A DNA stretch of 64,000 nucleotides from contig OZ038314.1 in the NCBI GenBank assembly GCA_964035775.1, forward strand, positions 6,888,654 through 6,952,653, read 5' to 3'. Below, one piece after another: positions 61,301 to 64,000 of the stretch. Position 1 is the first letter of the stretch. Every line of letters begins with the position of its first letter. Position numbers and translations under genes: made by a program. The notes under the pieces were generated by a model. The model was not told the DNA's origin, searched no databases, and saw only the letters and a program-made list of their open reading frames with translations. Source of the stretch: Osedax frankpressi. Lineage: Eukaryota > Annelida > Polychaeta > Sabellida > Siboglinidae.

Positions 61301-64000
61301 ACATACTTTATACAGTATGCTATTGTTTATTCTAATATATTCTACATACTTTATACAATATGCTATTGTTTATTCTAATATATTCTACATACTTTATACA
61401 GTATGCTATTGTTTATTCTAATATATTCTACATACTTTATACAGTATGCTATTGTTTATTCTAATATATTCTACATACTTTATACAGTATGCTATTGTTT
61501 ATTCTAATATATTCTACATACTTTATACAGTATGCTATTGTTTATTCTAATATATTCTACATACTTTATACAGTATGCTATTGTTTATTCTAATATATTC
61601 TACATACTTTATACAGTATGCTATTGTTTCTGTTAATATATTCTACATACTTTATACAGTATGCTATTGTTTATTCTAATATATTCTACATATTTTATAC
61701 AGTATGCTATTATTTATTCTAATATATTCTACATACTTTATACACTATGCTATTGTTTATTCTAATATATTCTACATACTTTATACAGTATGATATTGTT
61801 TATTCTAATATATTCTACATACTTTATACACTATGCTATTGTTTATTCTAATATATTCTACATACTTTATACAGTATGCTATTGTTTATTCTAATATATT
61901 CTACATATTTTATACAGTATGCTATTGTTTATTCTAATATATTCTACATACTTTATACATTATGCTATTGTTTATTCTAATATATTCTACATACTTTATA
62001 CAGTATGCTATTGTTTATTCTAATATATTCTAAATACTTTATACAGTATGCTATTGTTTCAGTTAATATATTCTACATACTTTATACAGTATGCTATTGT
62101 TTATTCTAATATATTCTACATACTTTATACAGTATGCTATTGTTTATTCTAATATATTCTACATACTTTATACAGTATGCTATTGTTTATTCTAATATAT
62201 TCTACATACTTTATACAGTATGCTATTGTTTATTCTAATATATTCTACATACTTTATACAGTATGCTATTGTTTATTCTAATATATTCTACATACTTTAT
62301 ACAGTATGCTATTGTTTATTCTAATATATTCTACATACTTTATACAGTATGCTATTGTTTATTCTAATATATTCTACATACTTTATACAGTATGCTATTA
62401 TTTCTGTTAATATATTCTACATACTTTATACAGTATGCTATTGTTTATTCTAATATAGTCTACATACTTTATACAGTATGCTATTGTTTATTCTAATATA
62501 TTCTACATACTTTATACAGTATGCTATTGTTTATTCTAATATATTCTACATACTTTATACAGTATGCTATTGTTTATTCTAATATATTCTACATATTTTA
62601 TACAGTATGCTATTATTTATTCTAATATATTCTACATACTTTATACAGTATGCTATTGTTTCTGTTAATATATTCTACATACTTTATACAGTATGCTATT
62701 GTTTATTCTAATATATTCTACATACTTTATACAGTATGCTATTGTTTATTCTAATATATTCTACATACTTTATACAGTATGCTATTGTTTATTCTAATAT
62801 ATTCTACATACTTTATACAGTATGCTATTGTTTATTCTAATATATTCTACATACTTTATACAGTATGCTATTGTTTATTCTAATATATTCTACATACTTT
62901 ATACAGTATGCTATTGTGTATTCTAATATATTCTATATACTTTATACAGTATGCTATTGTTTATTCTAATATATTCTACATACTTTATACAGTATGCTAT
63001 TGTTTATTCTAATATATTCTACATACTTTATACAGTATGTTATTGTTTATTCTAATATATTCTACATACTTTATACAGTATGTTATTGTTTATTCTAATA
63101 TATTCTACATACTTTATACATTATGCTATTGTTTATTCTAATGTATTCTACATACTTTATACAGTATGCTATTGTTTATTCTAATATATTCTACATACTT
63201 TATACAGTATGCTATTATTTATTCTAATATATTCTACATACTTTATACAGTATGCTATTGTTTATTCTAATATATTCTACATACTTTATACAGTATGCTA
63301 TTGTTTATTCTAATATATTCTACATACTTTATACAGTATGTTATGTTTATTCTAATATATTCTACATACTTTATACAGTATGCTATTGTTTATTCTAATA
63401 TATTCTACATACTTTATACATTATGCTATTGTTTATTCTAATGTATTCTACATACTTTATACAGTATGCTATTGTTTATTCTAATATATTCTACATACTT
63501 TATACAGTATGCTATTGTTTATTCTAATATATTCTACATACTTTATACAGTATGCTATTGTTTATTCTAATATATTCTACATACTTTATACAATATGCTA
63601 TTGTTTATTCTAATATATTCTACATACTTTATACAGTATGCTATTGTTTATTTTAATATATAGTACATACTTTATACAGTATGCTATTGTTTATTCTAAT
63701 ATATTCTACATACTTTATACAGTATGCTATTGTTTATTCTAATATATTCTACATACTTTATACAGTATGCTATTGTTTCTGTTAATATATTCTACATACT
63801 TTATACAGTATGATATTGTTTATTCTAATATATTCTACATACTTTATACAGTATGCTATTGTTTATTCTAATATATTCTACATACTTTATACAGTATGCT
63901 ATTGTTTATTCTAATATATTCTACATACTTTATACAGTATGCTATTGTTTATTCTAATATATTCTACATACTTTATACAGTATGCTATTGTTTATTCTAA

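Larger units (their letters stand above)
32841..64000. repeat. 43-bp satellite DNA array (about 720 copies, continues past the window)
   Basis: Unit: TATGCTATTGTTTATTCTAA plus TATATTCTACATACTTTATA plus CAG, 43 bp, 9 G or C. The period is exact from unit to unit (for example 34,089 to 34,132). The first 1.5 kb is more diverged (TATGATATTG, ACATATTTATACAG 42-bp forms), as expected at an array edge; the interior is highly uniform and uninterrupted by any other sequence. The minus strand has a TATAAAG box every 43 bp. Open frames of 70-77 codons in the array are artefacts. The size suits a pericentromeric, subtelomeric or other heterochromatic satellite. Confidence 0.98.

Noticed and set aside
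1-64000. LTR elements, Polintons, endogenous viruses, LINEs, rRNA and tRNA genes
   Set aside because: No reverse transcriptase, integrase, capsid or envelope-like frame, no long terminal repeats and no RNA-gene signature were seen by eye on either strand.

Overview
This window is animal nuclear DNA, very A+T rich (roughly four fifths by eye), with small exons scattered through long introns, many tandem repeats, and no ribosome binding sites or operons. The phylum cannot be fixed from the sequence. The exon content (a seven-transmembrane receptor and a DC-STAMP/SPE-42 family gamete-fusion protein) points to a metazoan, probably an invertebrate. Most long open frames are repeat artefacts. The real genes had to be assembled by hand from short exons by matching splice phase.

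Layout: 1-1,925 AT-rich intergenic; 1,937-5,287 (+) a six-exon, 358-residue divergent class A GPCR; 5,288-7,390 intergenic; 7,398-25,865 (+) a 25-exon gene (about 1,075 residues in my model) for a DCST1/DCST2, Sneaky, SPE-42/SPE-49-like membrane protein with a C4C4 RING-like domain and an unusually long cytoplasmic tail; 26,320-26,445 a foldback hairpin; 26,561-27,057 (-) a decayed multi-exon gene fragment; 28,375-28,563 (-) the last exon of a small cysteine-rich protein; 29.3-32.2 kb (+) a few weaker exon candidates; 32,841-64,000 an unbroken 43-bp satellite array, over 31 kb and about 720 units, running off the right edge.

The two main genes share a striking splicing style. By hand count, 20 of 29 5' splice sites begin GTT and 12 of 29 begin GTTAG, while only 3 are GTAAGT. 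Several introns are G-rich and C-poor just after the donor and C-rich and G-poor just before the acceptor, with degenerate GTTAG/TAGTGAG motifs at one end and CTAAC/CTCACTA motifs at the other. In both genes a plausible 3' splice site lies only 7-11 bases before the ATG.

The large gene is the main protein-coding find: its family is required on sperm for sperm-egg interaction or fusion in worms, flies and vertebrates. The array shows clear higher-order structure: a 172-bp four-unit repeat, copies displaced by exactly 80, 76 and 104 units, and regional variant families. I saw no rRNA or tRNA gene, CRISPR array, LTR element, Polinton or virus-like gene.
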